64,000 nucleotides of DNA from Piscinibacter defluvii (lineage in GTDB: Bacteria; Pseudomonadota; Gammaproteobacteria; Burkholderiales; Burkholderiaceae_C). Shown here piece by piece: positions 26,432-34,411 of the stretch (the first letter of the stretch is position 1; each line of letters starts with the position of its first letter). Below the pieces are notes generated by a model. It searched no databases. It saw nothing but the letters and a program-made list of their open reading frames with translations, and was not told the DNA's origin. The position numbers and the translations under genes are program-made. The stretch covers positions 62,001 through 126,000 of the forward strand of contig NZ_RCHJ01000003.1 of the NCBI RefSeq assembly GCF_004011805.1, written 5' to 3'.

Positions 26432-27682
26432 ATGAGCACCCGCCCACGCATCCTCATCATCGGCACGGTCGACACCAAGAGCGACGAGATCGCCTTCCTG
26501 CGGCGCAGCGTCGAGCAGTGCGGCGGACGCGCCACCATCATGGACGTGGGCGTGCTCGGCCAGGGCGGCTTCGTGCCCGACATCCCGAACACCGAGGTGG
26601 CCGCCGCGGCGGGCGTGACGCTGCAGCAGATCATCGACAGCGGCGACGAGAACAGCTCGATGACCCTGATGGCGCAAGGCGCCACCGCGCTGGCGCTGCG
26701 CCTGCACGCCGAAGGCCGCATCGACGGCATGCTGGCGCTGGGCGGCACGATGGGAACCGACCTCGCGCTGGACGTGGCCAACGCGCTGCCGCTGGGGGTG
26801 CCGAAGGTCGTGCTGTCGACCATCGCGTACTCGCACCTGATCCCGCCCGACCGCATTCCGCCGGATCTCATCATGCGGCTGTGGGCGGGTGGCCTGTACG
26901 GCCTGAACCGCCTGTGCAAGGCGGCGCTGGCGCAGGCTGCCGGCGCGGCGGTGGGTGCCTGCCTGGCGCGCGTGGAGGCGGGCGCGGACGAGCGCCGCCC
27001 GATGGTGGGCATGACTTCGCTGGGGTCGAGCGCGCTCAGGTACATGAAGCGCCTGAAGCCCGCGCTGGAGGCGCGCGGCTACGAGCTGGCCGTCTTCCAC
27101 ACCACCGGCATGGGCGGCCGCGCGTTCGAGGACCTCGCTTCGCGCGGGCGCTTCGTCGCGGTGATGGACTTCAGCCTGCAGGAACTGGTGAACCATCTCG
27201 CCGGCTCCTGCGTCACCGCCGGGGCCGACCGTCTGCGCGGCGCGGGCCGCGCCGGTGTCCCGCAGATCGTGGCGCCGGGCGCCTCCGACATGGTCGACTA
27301 TGCGGCGTGGTCTCCGTGCCCGAGGGCCTTCGAAGGGCGCGCGCTGCACGCGCACAACCGGCTGATCGCCTCGGTGAGTGTCGATGCCGCGATGCGCCGT
27401 AGCGTGGCGCGCGAGATCGGACAGCGGCTGGCCGGGGCGAAGGCGCCGTCCTGCGTGTTGTTCCCGAGCCGCGGCATCGAGGAGTGGGACCGCCCCGGCG
27501 AGCCGCTGCACGACCCCGAAGGCCTGGCCGCGATGGCCGATGAACTGCCGCGCCACCTCGGGCCGGGCACGACGCTGGTCCGCATCGACGCCCACATCAA
27601 CGATGCCGCCTTTGCCGACGCAGCGCTGACGGTGTTCGACGACTGGGTCGAGCGCGGCCTGATTCCGCGAGGCGTGCAATGA
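26432..27682 (+). CDS. Tm-1-like ATP-binding (UPF0261) protein
   Basis: Encodes 416 residues from the ATG at 26432; a GTG two codons upstream is possible. N-terminal ILIIGTVDTKSDEIAFLR is the family signature and GGTMGTDLALDVANALP is the glycine-rich nucleotide-binding segment of Tm-1-like domains. The C-terminal half contains VAPGASDMVDY and VLFPSRGIEEWDRPG. The plant Tm-1 relative blocks a viral replicase, but bacterial members are metabolic proteins of uncertain role, often in catabolic clusters. The stop overlaps the HAD gene by ATGA. Confidence 0.88.
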   Translation: MSTRPRILIIGTVDTKSDEIAFLRRSVEQCGGRATIMDVGVLGQGGFVPDIPNTEVAAAAGVTLQQIIDSGDENSSMTLMAQGATALALRLHAEGRIDGMLALGGTMGTDLALDVANALPLGVPKVVLSTIAYSHLIPPDRIPPDLIMRLWAGGLYGLNRLCKAALAQAAGAAVGACLARVEAGADERRPMVGMTSLGSSALRYMKRLKPALEARGYELAVFHTTGMGGRAFEDLASRGRFVAVMDFSLQELVNHLAGSCVTAGADRLRGAGRAGVPQIVAPGASDMVDYAAWSPCPRAFEGRALHAHNRLIASVSVDAAMRRSVAREIGQRLAGAKAPSCVLFPSRGIEEWDRPGEPLHDPEGLAAMADELPRHLGPGTTLVRIDAHINDAAFADAALTVFDDWVERGLIPRGVQ

Positions 27683-28368
27683 GCGGGGCACTGGTGCTGG
27701 ACTTCGGCGGCGTGATCTCGCGCACGATGTTCGAGACGCATGCGCTCAGCGAGGCGGCGCTCGGCCTGGCGCCCGGAACGTTGACCTGGAAGGGCCCGTT
27801 CGATCCCGACGGTGACGCGCTCTGGCGCGACATGCAGGCCGACAGGATCAGCGAGCGCGACTACTGGATGACGCGCACGCGCGAGGTGGGCCGCCTGCTC
27901 GGGCAGGAGTGGGACCGGATGGAGACCTTCGTGCAGCGCGCCCGCGGCGCGGACGTGGAGGCGGTGATCCGGCCCGAGGCCGTGGCCGCGATCCGTGCGG
28001 CCAAGGCCGCCGGCTGCAAGCTCGGCATCCTCTCGAACGAACTGGACCTGTTCTACGGCGCCGACTTCCGGCAGCGGCTGCCCTTGCTCGCGCTCTTCGA
28101 CGTCATCGTCGACGCCACCTACACGCAGGTGCTGAAGCCCGACGCGCGTGCGTATGCGAGCTGCCAGGAACAACTCGGCGTCGCCGCCGGCGACTGCGTG
28201 TTCGTCGACGACCAGCAGCGCAACATCGACGGTGCCTTGCGCGCGGGCTGGCGCACCGCGCACCTGGACGTGCGCCGGCCGGCTGCCGCCTTCGCGCGTG
28301 CGCTGGAACTGCTCGGCGTGGCGCTGCCCGCCGAACTGCTCGATCAGCCTGTTCGTGCCGCGCGATGA
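27679..28368 (+). CDS. HAD-IA family hydrolase
   Basis: A 229-residue HAD-superfamily protein overlapping the previous gene by 4 bp. Motif I is LDFGGVIS, with Gly in place of the second Asp, as in dehalogenase- and epoxide-hydrolase-N-type members. Motif II is GILSNEL. The Lys is in TQVLKPDARAY, and motif IV is VFVDDQQRNIDGALRAGW. The substrate may be a phosphorylated or halogenated small molecule. Convergent with the aroE-like gene; 148 bp lie between. Confidence 0.85.
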   Translation: MSGALVLDFGGVISRTMFETHALSEAALGLAPGTLTWKGPFDPDGDALWRDMQADRISERDYWMTRTREVGRLLGQEWDRMETFVQRARGADVEAVIRPEAVAAIRAAKAAGCKLGILSNELDLFYGADFRQRLPLLALFDVIVDATYTQVLKPDARAYASCQEQLGVAAGDCVFVDDQQRNIDGALRAGWRTAHLDVRRPAAAFARALELLGVALPAELLDQPVRAAR

Positions 28369-28516
28369 GCGCGCCACGGGCTCGAGGCGTCGAGCACCGA
28401 CGGACGCGCGAGGCGGAAGGTGCGCGCCGTGATCAGCGCGACCAAGCCCAGCAGCTCGGGCCGCCCGGCCAGCACGGGCCCGAAGTCGAACGCTTCGTTC
28501 TTCGAGGCCCCGGCGG
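28369..28516 (-). pseudogene. Possible remnant of a coding region between convergent genes
   Basis: On the reverse strand a frame of about 50 codons reads NEAFDFGPVLAGRPELLG and continues LVALITARTFRLARPSVLDA. Nearly every third codon base is G or C, which is coding-like, but the stretch has no start codon of its own outside the aroE-like gene. I could not place it in a family. It may be the tail of a deleted gene or chance. Confidence 0.3.
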
Positions 28517-29338
28517 CTACCTGAGCGGCACGGTCAGTTCGGTGATCAGCGCCGCCGTCTCCGGCCGGACGCCGCGCCACCAGGCGAAGGCTTCCGCGGC
28601 CTGCTCGACCAGCATGCCCACGCCGTCGGCCAGGCGGGGCACACCTGCGTTCTGCGCCAGCCGCAGGAACGGCGTGAGCCCCTTGCCGTACGCGAGTTCG
28701 TAGGCCAGCGTGGTGCCGACCAGGACCTCGGCAGGCACCGGCGGCAGCTCGGCGCGCAGGCTGGCCGAGGTGGCGTTGACCACCAGGTCGAAGCGCTCGC
28801 CGGCCAGGTCGTGGTAGCCGCAGGCGGTGACCGGGCCCGCCGCACCGAACTCGCGCGCCAGCGCGACGGCCTTCTCGACCGTCCGGTTGACCACCACCAG
28901 CGCCGCAGGGCTCTGCGACAGGAAGGGCAGCAGCGCCCCGCGCGCCGCACCGCCGGCACCGAGCAGCAGGACACGCCGGCCCGAGAGCGCCACACCGAGG
29001 TTGCGCTGGATGTCGCTGACCAGCCCGACGCCGTCGAAGTTGTCCGCCAGGATGCGGTCTCCCTCGAACTTGAGCGCGTTGGTCGCGCCGGCCAGGCGGG
29101 CGCGCTCCAGGCGGTCCGTCGCCAGCTCGTAGGCGCGCAGCTTGAACGGGGCGGTCACGTTCATGCCCTTGCCGCCGCCCTGGCCGAAGGCGCGCACCTG
29201 GTCCTCGAAGCCGTCGATCGATCCTTCGATCGCGGTGTAGGCGAGGTCCTGCCGCGTCTGGCGGGCGAAGCTGCCGTGGATCAGCGGTGACTTGCTGTGG
29301 CCGATGGGGTTGCCGATGACGGCATAGCGGTCGGTCAT
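28517..29338 (-). CDS. Shikimate dehydrogenase-like protein (AroE family)
   Basis: Encodes 273 residues from the ATG at 29338. N-terminal YAVIGNPIGHSKSPLIHGSF binds shikimate. The catalytic pair is Lys66 in NVTAPFK and Asp102 in DNFDGVG; the usual residue before that Asp is Thr, here Phe. The NADP site is LLLGAGGAARGALLPF, and NRTVEKA starts the next strand. It is the last gene of a leftward catabolic operon with a CoA-transferase, so it may be a quinate/shikimate-type dehydrogenase for a pathway intermediate rather than the biosynthetic AroE. Confidence 0.87.
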   Translation of the reverse strand: MTDRYAVIGNPIGHSKSPLIHGSFARQTRQDLAYTAIEGSIDGFEDQVRAFGQGGGKGMNVTAPFKLRAYELATDRLERARLAGATNALKFEGDRILADNFDGVGLVSDIQRNLGVALSGRRVLLLGAGGAARGALLPFLSQSPAALVVVNRTVEKAVALAREFGAAGPVTACGYHDLAGERFDLVVNATSASLRAELPPVPAEVLVGTTLAYELAYGKGLTPFLRLAQNAGVPRLADGVGMLVEQAAEAFAWWRGVRPETAALITELTVPLR

Positions 29339-29349
29339 CACGTTCTCCT

Positions 29350-30570
29350 TCACGCGCTGAACAGCACGCCGTCGGCCTGCATCGAGGCGATCTCGGCGGC
29401 CGTGAAGCCGAGCTTCTCGGCGACCTGCGCGTTGTGCTGGCCCAGGTCGGGCGCGACCTGGCGCACCGTGGTGTCGCAGTCCGAGAAGCGGAACGGGAGA
29501 TTCGGCAGCCGCAGCGTGCCGAAACGCGGGTGCTGCTGCTCGACCACCATGCCGCGCGCCTGGATCTGCGGATCGGCCAGCACCTCGTCGATGCGCTGCA
29601 CCTTGGCCGCGGGCACGTCCACGCCGTCGAGCAGCGCGAGCACCTCGGCGACCTGGCGCGCTGCCACCCACGGCTTGACGACGCCGAGGATCTCGAGCCG
29701 GTGCGCGTTGCGGCCGTTCAGGGTGTGGAAGCGCGTGTCGTCGGCGAAGCCGGCAGGGCCGCCGTGGGCCGCGACCAGCGCGGCAAAGCGCTTCCACGAA
29801 TCGTCGACCTGGGCCGCGATCACCAGGTCGCCATCCGCGGCGCGGAACACGCCGTACAGCGTCGAGGTCGGCATGTCGTGGCCGGTCTGCTCGGGCACGA
29901 CCTGGCCGCCCGACAAGGTGTAGCACTGCACCGCGTACTCGTGCATCGACACCAGCGTGTCGTACAGCGCCATGTCGATGTGCTGGCCGCGGCCACTCGC
30001 CACGCGGCCGAGCAGTGCCGCGTTGATGGCCGCCACCGCGTGGATGCCGGTGTACATGTCGCCCAGCGAGATGCGCAGCAGCGGCGGCGGCTCGCCCGGC
30101 GTGCCGACCATCTGCATGATGCCGCTCTTGGCCTCGGCGATGAGGCCGAAGCCGGCGCGGTGCGAGTCGGGCCCGGTGTGGCCGTAGGCGGAGATCGAGC
30201 AGTACACCAGCTTCGGGTTGCGCGCCGAGAGTTCGGCGTAGCCGAGGCCGAGCTTGTCCAGCGCGCCGGGTCGGTAGTTCTCGATGAAGACGTCGGCCGA
30301 GTCGCACAGGCGCTGCATGAAGTCCTTGCCTCGTGGGTCCTTCATATTCACGCTGACACCCTGCTTGCCCATGTTGAGCTGCAGGTAGTAGCCGCTCTGC
30401 TGGTCGTCGAGGATCCAGGCGTGCTGGCGGCCGGCATCGCCGCTGCCGGGGCGCTCCACCTTGATCACCTCGGCGCCGAGCGCGGCGAGGCAGCGGCCGA
30501 CGTAGGGGCCGGCGAGGAAGTGGCTGTAGTCGACCACGCGGATGCCGGCCAGCGGCAGGGCCTGGGTCAT
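29350..30570 (-). CDS. Family-III CoA-transferase (CaiB/BaiF)
   Basis: A 406-residue enzyme of standard family length. VDYSHFLAGPYVGRCLAALGAEVIKVERPG is typical of the N-terminal CoA-binding region; the position after IENYRPGALDKLGLGY carries the LSARNPKLVYCSISAYG strand, and ISLGDMYTGIHAV contains the catalytic Asp. It would activate a carboxylic acid by taking CoA from a donor thioester. Its ATG overlaps the MaoC stop (ATGA). With the MaoC hydratase next to it, it suggests degradation of a dicarboxylic or branched acid. Confidence 0.9.
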   Translation of the reverse strand: MTQALPLAGIRVVDYSHFLAGPYVGRCLAALGAEVIKVERPGSGDAGRQHAWILDDQQSGYYLQLNMGKQGVSVNMKDPRGKDFMQRLCDSADVFIENYRPGALDKLGLGYAELSARNPKLVYCSISAYGHTGPDSHRAGFGLIAEAKSGIMQMVGTPGEPPPLLRISLGDMYTGIHAVAAINAALLGRVASGRGQHIDMALYDTLVSMHEYAVQCYTLSGGQVVPEQTGHDMPTSTLYGVFRAADGDLVIAAQVDDSWKRFAALVAAHGGPAGFADDTRFHTLNGRNAHRLEILGVVKPWVAARQVAEVLALLDGVDVPAAKVQRIDEVLADPQIQARGMVVEQQHPRFGTLRLPNLPFRFSDCDTTVRQVAPDLGQHNAQVAEKLGFTAAEIASMQADGVLFSA

Positions 30571-31025
30571 GTGGCGCTCCCCGGACGGCGCGGGATCATC
30601 AGGCGGTGTTCGCCGCGCTGGACGATCTCGCCCTTCTGGTTGATCAACTCGGACGGCAGCACGACGATGCCCCAGCCCGGCTTGCTCTTGCTGGCACGCA
30701 TGGCGCCGACCTTGAACTTCACGTGCAGCACGTCGTCGACGCGGATCGGCAGCAGGAAGTCCCAGGTCCAGCCGAGCGACATGCCGGGCAGGAAGCGGTA
30801 GTCGCTCTGCGTCTTCAGCCCGTCGGCGATCGACAGGCCGAACAGGCCGTGCGCGACGATGCAGCCGAAGTGGCTGGCGTTGGCGTAGGCCTCGTCGACA
30901 TGCACCGGCGTGTGGTCGCCGGTCAGGTCGGCATAGGCGAGGATGCGTTCCTTGGTGACGGTGTAGGTCGGGCTGACGCATTCGTCACCCTCCTGCGCGT
31001 CGTCCCAGTACTTCTCCGGGCTCAT
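30567..31025 (-). CDS. MaoC-family enoyl-CoA hydratase/dehydratase
   Basis: A 152-residue single hot-dog domain protein. YADLTGDHTPVHVDEAYANAS contains the Asp and His pair of the hydratase-2 motif, and IVAHGLFGLSIADGL is the following helix. It probably hydrates or dehydrates an acyl-CoA made by the downstream CoA-transferase. It lies 25 bp after the VOC gene and overlaps the CoA-transferase start. Confidence 0.88.
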   Translation of the reverse strand: MSPEKYWDDAQEGDECVSPTYTVTKERILAYADLTGDHTPVHVDEAYANASHFGCIVAHGLFGLSIADGLKTQSDYRFLPGMSLGWTWDFLLPIRVDDVLHVKFKVGAMRASKSKPGWGIVVLPSELINQKGEIVQRGEHRLMIPRRPGSAT

Positions 31026-31050
31026 TCGGTGTCCTTGGTGGGTGGCTGGT

Positions 31051-31440
31051 TCAGGCCGCGACGCGCGGGTTGACGGCGAGTGCTTCGGCCACGGCGCTCG
31101 CCGGACGGGCCTGGATCAGTTCGACGGCCAGGCCGTCGGGCAGGCGCAGCCAGTTGCGCCCCTGCGGCATCTCGGCGACGCCGAAGGCCTTGGCCGCCTC
31201 CAGCGCGGCCTCCATGTCCTCGCACATGACGCCGATGTGGCCCAGCCGCCCTTCGGGGCCGGCGAAGTCGGGCTTGGCGATGAACTGCATGCCACCCAGG
31301 GTCCAGTACTGCGCGGGGTCCTCGAGGCTGCCCTGGACCTCGCGCATCGTCATGCCGAGCACGTCGCGGAAGAACTTGATGTGCCAGTGGATGTCGCGCA
31401 CCCAGATGGCGACGTGCTCGACGTAGGCCTTCGCGGTCAT
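31051..31440 (-). CDS. VOC-family protein
   Basis: A 129-residue single-chain vicinal-oxygen-chelate protein. YVEHVAIWVRDIHWHIKFFRD supplies the first metal His, RLGHIGVMCEDMEAALEAAK the second half-domain, and LPDGLAVELIQ ends with the expected Glu. It could be a lyase, epimerase or dioxygenase acting on a pathway intermediate. Its start overlaps the stop of the preceding reductase gene by 4 bp. Confidence 0.85.
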   Translation of the reverse strand: MTAKAYVEHVAIWVRDIHWHIKFFRDVLGMTMREVQGSLEDPAQYWTLGGMQFIAKPDFAGPEGRLGHIGVMCEDMEAALEAAKAFGVAEMPQGRNWLRLPDGLAVELIQARPASAVAEALAVNPRVAA

Positions 31441-32387
31441 GCCGCCTCCTTGTGGTTGGAACGGGTCGCCAGGGACCGCTCGATGCCCTTGATGCAGGCC
31501 ACGAGCGCGGCGTTGACCGGCGTGGCGACGCCGAGGCGACGACCCCAGCGCACGACGGCACCGTTGATGAAGTCGATCTCGGTGATCGACCCCTTTTCCA
31601 GGCTCTGCAGCATCGAGGCCTTGAATTCGGGCGGCAGGCCCTCGGCGGCCCGGTCCCACGCCTGCACCGGCTCGGTGAAGCTCAGGCTGATGCCGGCGGC
31701 GCGGGCCACCTCGAGCGCCTCGCGCACCGCGGCCACCGCGGTGGACTTCAGCTCGGGCACGGCATACAGCTCGCCGTAGGTCAGCCGCGTGATGCCGCTC
31801 AGCGCACCGGTGGAGACATTGACGAGGAGCTTGTCCCACATCGTGCCGACGATGTTGTCGCTGACGCTCGTGGCCAGGCCGGCGTCGTTGAACACGCGGG
31901 CGATCTGCCTGACACGCTCGGTGACGGATCCGTCGAGTTCGCCGATGAAGGTGTGCTTGCCTGCCGTGCCGGACACGATGCGCCCGGGCGCCTGGAGAAC
32001 GCCGCCGACGTAGGTCTTTCCCGCCAGGACCCGGTGCCGTCCGACTGCCTCGGCGAGGATGTCCTCGTGCCCGAGCCCGTTCTGCAGCGACAGCACGACG
32101 GTGTGCTCGCCGATCAAGGCCCCGGCGCCTGCAATCGCGTCGCGGGTGTGGAAGGACTTCACCAGCACGATGACCAGGTCGACGGGGCCGACACTCTCGG
32201 CCTCGGTGGCGGCCTGGACCGGCACGCGCCGCTCGCTGCCGGCGGTGACGACGGTGAGGCCGCCGGCTTTCATCGCATCCACGTGCGCCTTCGAGCGGTT
32301 GAGCAGCCAGACATCGGAACCGGCTTCGGCCAGGGCGGCGCCGATGGCACAACCCAGCGCGCCGGCACCGAGCACACAGATCTTCAA
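31437..32387 (-). CDS. Ketopantoate reductase-family (PanE/ApbA) oxidoreductase
   Basis: I choose the TTG at 32387, giving 316 residues, because GGAGGGAG lies six bases upstream and the Rossmann motif KICVLGAGALGCAIGAAL then begins at residue 2. A longer frame adds a basic, unstructured stretch. LLVNVSTGALSGITRLTYGE contains the family's Lys/Asn active-site region. In this operon with CoA-transferase and MaoC it is likelier to reduce a catabolic 2-oxoacid than ketopantoate. It is the first gene of the leftward operon, divergent from LysR. Confidence 0.87.
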   Translation of the reverse strand: MKICVLGAGALGCAIGAALAEAGSDVWLLNRSKAHVDAMKAGGLTVVTAGSERRVPVQAATEAESVGPVDLVIVLVKSFHTRDAIAGAGALIGEHTVVLSLQNGLGHEDILAEAVGRHRVLAGKTYVGGVLQAPGRIVSGTAGKHTFIGELDGSVTERVRQIARVFNDAGLATSVSDNIVGTMWDKLLVNVSTGALSGITRLTYGELYAVPELKSTAVAAVREALEVARAAGISLSFTEPVQAWDRAAEGLPPEFKASMLQSLEKGSITEIDFINGAVVRWGRRLGVATPVNAALVACIKGIERSLATRSNHKEAA

Positions 32388-32478
32388 GGGTTCTCCCTCC
32401 GGGTGCCGCAAGGCGCGGCGTCGGGAAGAACGATAGGCAGCGACCCCGATACTGTCCATGGAATGGCTGACATAGACT

Positions 32479-32497
32479 TCATTGCGAAACGCAATGA
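32479..32497. promoter_or_regulatory. LysR-type operator (19-bp inverted repeat)
   Basis: TCATTGCG-AAA-CGCAATGA has perfect 8-bp arms around a 3-bp centre and contains a T-N11-A core, the LysR-type box. It lies in the 152-bp gap between the divergent ketopantoate-reductase operon and the lysR gene. Confidence 0.75.
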
Positions 32498-32539
32498 TGC
32501 TCCAACGTCTCCCGATGGAGGGGCACTGGGAGGTGCGCG

Positions 32540-33493
32540 ATGCCGTCTCGAAAGCTGTCGAAGGCCGCTTCCGATGCCGAGCTGCTCGATCTGAAACTGC
32601 TGCGGCTGTTCGACCTGCTCTACAGCACCGGCAGCGTCACCCGTGCGGCCGAGCAGCTTGGCCAGAGCCAGCCCACGGTGAGCATCTGGCTCGGGCGCCT
32701 GCGCCGGACGCTGAACGATCCGCTCTTCGTGCGCACGCCGGCCGGCATGCAGCCGACGCCGCGCGCCGATGCGCTGATCGGCACGGCGCGTGAAGCACTC
32801 GATTCGCTGCGCCGCCTGTCCGAGACCCAGGTCGAATTCGACCCGTCCGCGGCCCGGCGGCGCTTTCGCATCTGCATGACCGACGCGAGCCACATCACGC
32901 TGCTGCCGCAGCTGCTGGCGCATGTCCGCGCCGCGGCGCCAGGGGTGGGCATCGTCGCCGCGCGCATCGACGCGGACACGGCGCGGGCCTTGCAGGCCGG
33001 TGACGTCGACCTGGCCCTGGGCCTGATCCCCGAACTGGAAGCGGGCTTCTACCAGCAGACGCTGTTCGAGCAGGACTGGGTCTGCCTGGCGAACGCGCGG
33101 CATCCGCGGATCGGCAACACGCTGAGCCTGAAGGCCTACAAGTCCGAGGCCCACATCGGCATCATCTACGGCACGGGCCATCGCCTGCTCGATGCGGCGC
33201 TGCAGGCCCATGGGATCGAGCGCCGCGTGCTGCTGGAGCTGCCCGGGTTCCTCGGGTTGCCCGCGATCGTCTCGACGACCGACCTGATCGCCTCCCTGCC
33301 ACGGCAGATCGGTGAGACGCTGGCGCGGCTGGGCGGACTGAGCGTGTACGACTGCCCCGTGCCGATCCCGACCTTCACCGTCAAGCAGCACTGGCACGCG
33401 CGCTACCACCACGATGCGGCCAACAGGTGGCTCAGGGGCGTGTGCGCCGCGCTGTTCATCCAGCACGCTCCCCGTGCACGCACCCGGCGCTGA
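32540..33493 (+). CDS. LysR-family transcriptional regulator
   Basis: Encodes 317 residues from the ATG at 32540 with GGGAGG upstream. The winged helix LLRLFDLLYSTGSVTRAAEQLGQSQPTVS is followed by the wing LRRTLNDPLFVRTPAGMQPT and a periplasmic-binding-like effector domain, with FRICMTDASHITLLPQLLAHV. It resembles the NahR/NodD/PcpR group. It is divergent from the leftward CoA-transferase operon and should regulate it through the box at 32479-32497. Its stop is followed directly by gene remnants. Confidence 0.9.
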   Translation: MPSRKLSKAASDAELLDLKLLRLFDLLYSTGSVTRAAEQLGQSQPTVSIWLGRLRRTLNDPLFVRTPAGMQPTPRADALIGTAREALDSLRRLSETQVEFDPSAARRRFRICMTDASHITLLPQLLAHVRAAAPGVGIVAARIDADTARALQAGDVDLALGLIPELEAGFYQQTLFEQDWVCLANARHPRIGNTLSLKAYKSEAHIGIIYGTGHRLLDAALQAHGIERRVLLELPGFLGLPAIVSTTDLIASLPRQIGETLARLGGLSVYDCPVPIPTFTVKQHWHARYHHDAANRWLRGVCAALFIQHAPRARTRR

Positions 33494-33505
33494 ACCCCAT
33501 TGCGC

Positions 33506-33673
33506 CGGGCCATGCACGGCCTGAGCATCCCGGCCAAGGCCGACCCCGGCGTGCTCTTCGACATGCGCTACGACGACAAGGGCGACCTCGACCGCGAGAG
33601 CTTCTTCGTCAAGGCGGTCAGCGGGCGCGCAGGTGATCGTGACGCTCGAGCCGGTGCCATGGGCTACCGCTTC
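33506..33673 (+). pseudogene. C-terminal remnant of a Liv-type ABC substrate-binding protein, frameshifted
   Basis: The frame reads MHGLSIPAKADPGVLFDMRY then DDKGDLDRESFFVKAVSG, which aligns with the end of the intact substrate-binding protein at 56359-57498 (LHGLSISAAKHPGVLMDVSV, DANGDLDRESYIVEVKDG). After the homologous stretch the reading frame shifts by one, and the expected tail continues as QVIVTLEPV in another frame. Only about 55 codons of a roughly 380-residue protein remain, with no gene start. It is broken by the MITE-like element that follows. Confidence 0.8.
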
Positions 33674-33761
33674 TGTCAAGGCTTGTCCGACACCTGCCCT
33701 CAGGTCGATGTTCATCGCCGCCTTGTCGCGTGCTCGGGCAGGTGTCCGACAACCCTTGGCA
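33674..33761. mobile_element. 88-bp MITE-like element or IS remnant with 26-bp inverted ends
   Basis: The left end TGTCAAGGCTTGTCCGACAC CTGCCC (33674-33699) and the reverse complement of the right end (33736-33761) agree at 23 of 26 bases. Only 36 bp separate them, so there is no transposase. The ends begin TGTCAAGG and TGCCAAGG, which resembles IS481-type termini from memory. No target-site duplication is evident. It sits between two decayed genes. Confidence 0.7.
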
Positions 33762-34332
33762 ATCTGGCGCGTTCGATCCTGGCGAATCCGATGCCGCGGG
33801 CATCCTGACGTGCGCGGCGCCCACGCCCTGCGGCGGTTGGCGCCTGTCGGGCCCGAAACATGTCATCAGCGACGGCGCGGTGTCGGACTTCTACATCGTC
33901 TCGGCGATGACGGGCGCGCCCGATGCAGCGAAGAAGGGGATCTCGCGCTTGCTCGTCGACAAGGGCCTGCCGGGCTTCGCGCTCGGCAAGGACCAGCGCA
34001 GGTGGATGCGCCGGATCGGCCAGCCGATCGAGGACTTCCAGATGGTCCAGCAGATGCTGGCCGACAGCGTCATTGAGGTCGACGCGGCACGCCTGACGGT
34101 GCTGCATCCCGCCTGGCTGATCGACCAGGCCGCCGAGACGCTGGGCCGCGTCGTCGACCGCGCGGTGCAGGTGTTCGACGGCATGGGCTTCGCCAAGGAC
34201 CTGCTGATCGAGCGCCGCTGCCGCGACGCGCGCATCCACCGCATCGTCGACGGCACGTCGGAGCTCCACCGCGGCATCATCGCGCGTGGCCCGCGCCGGC
34301 GTGACGCCGCGCTGTTCGACGTCGATCGCTGA
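33762..34332 (+). pseudogene. Decayed acyl-CoA dehydrogenase with internal deletions
   Basis: The open frame (about 190 codons) retains acyl-CoA dehydrogenase pieces: GWRLSGPKHVISDGAVSDFY from the middle domain, RRWMRRIGQPIEDFQMVQQM and VIEVDAARLTVLHPAWLIDQ from the helical domain, and AVQVFDGMGFAKDLLIERRC plus RIVDGTSELHR from the C-terminus. Compared with the usual 380-400 residues, the N-terminal domain is gone. About 80 residues appear missing after LGKDQ and about 20 after LIDQ, both in frame. It was probably once part of the neighbouring CoA-ester pathway. Confidence 0.8.
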
Positions 34333-34411
34333 ACCCACGACCTCGCGACCAAATTCGCCCGTGAGGAGGTATCGCGCCTCGAGGCGGACGTTCAACTTCG
34401 CCGGACGGCCG

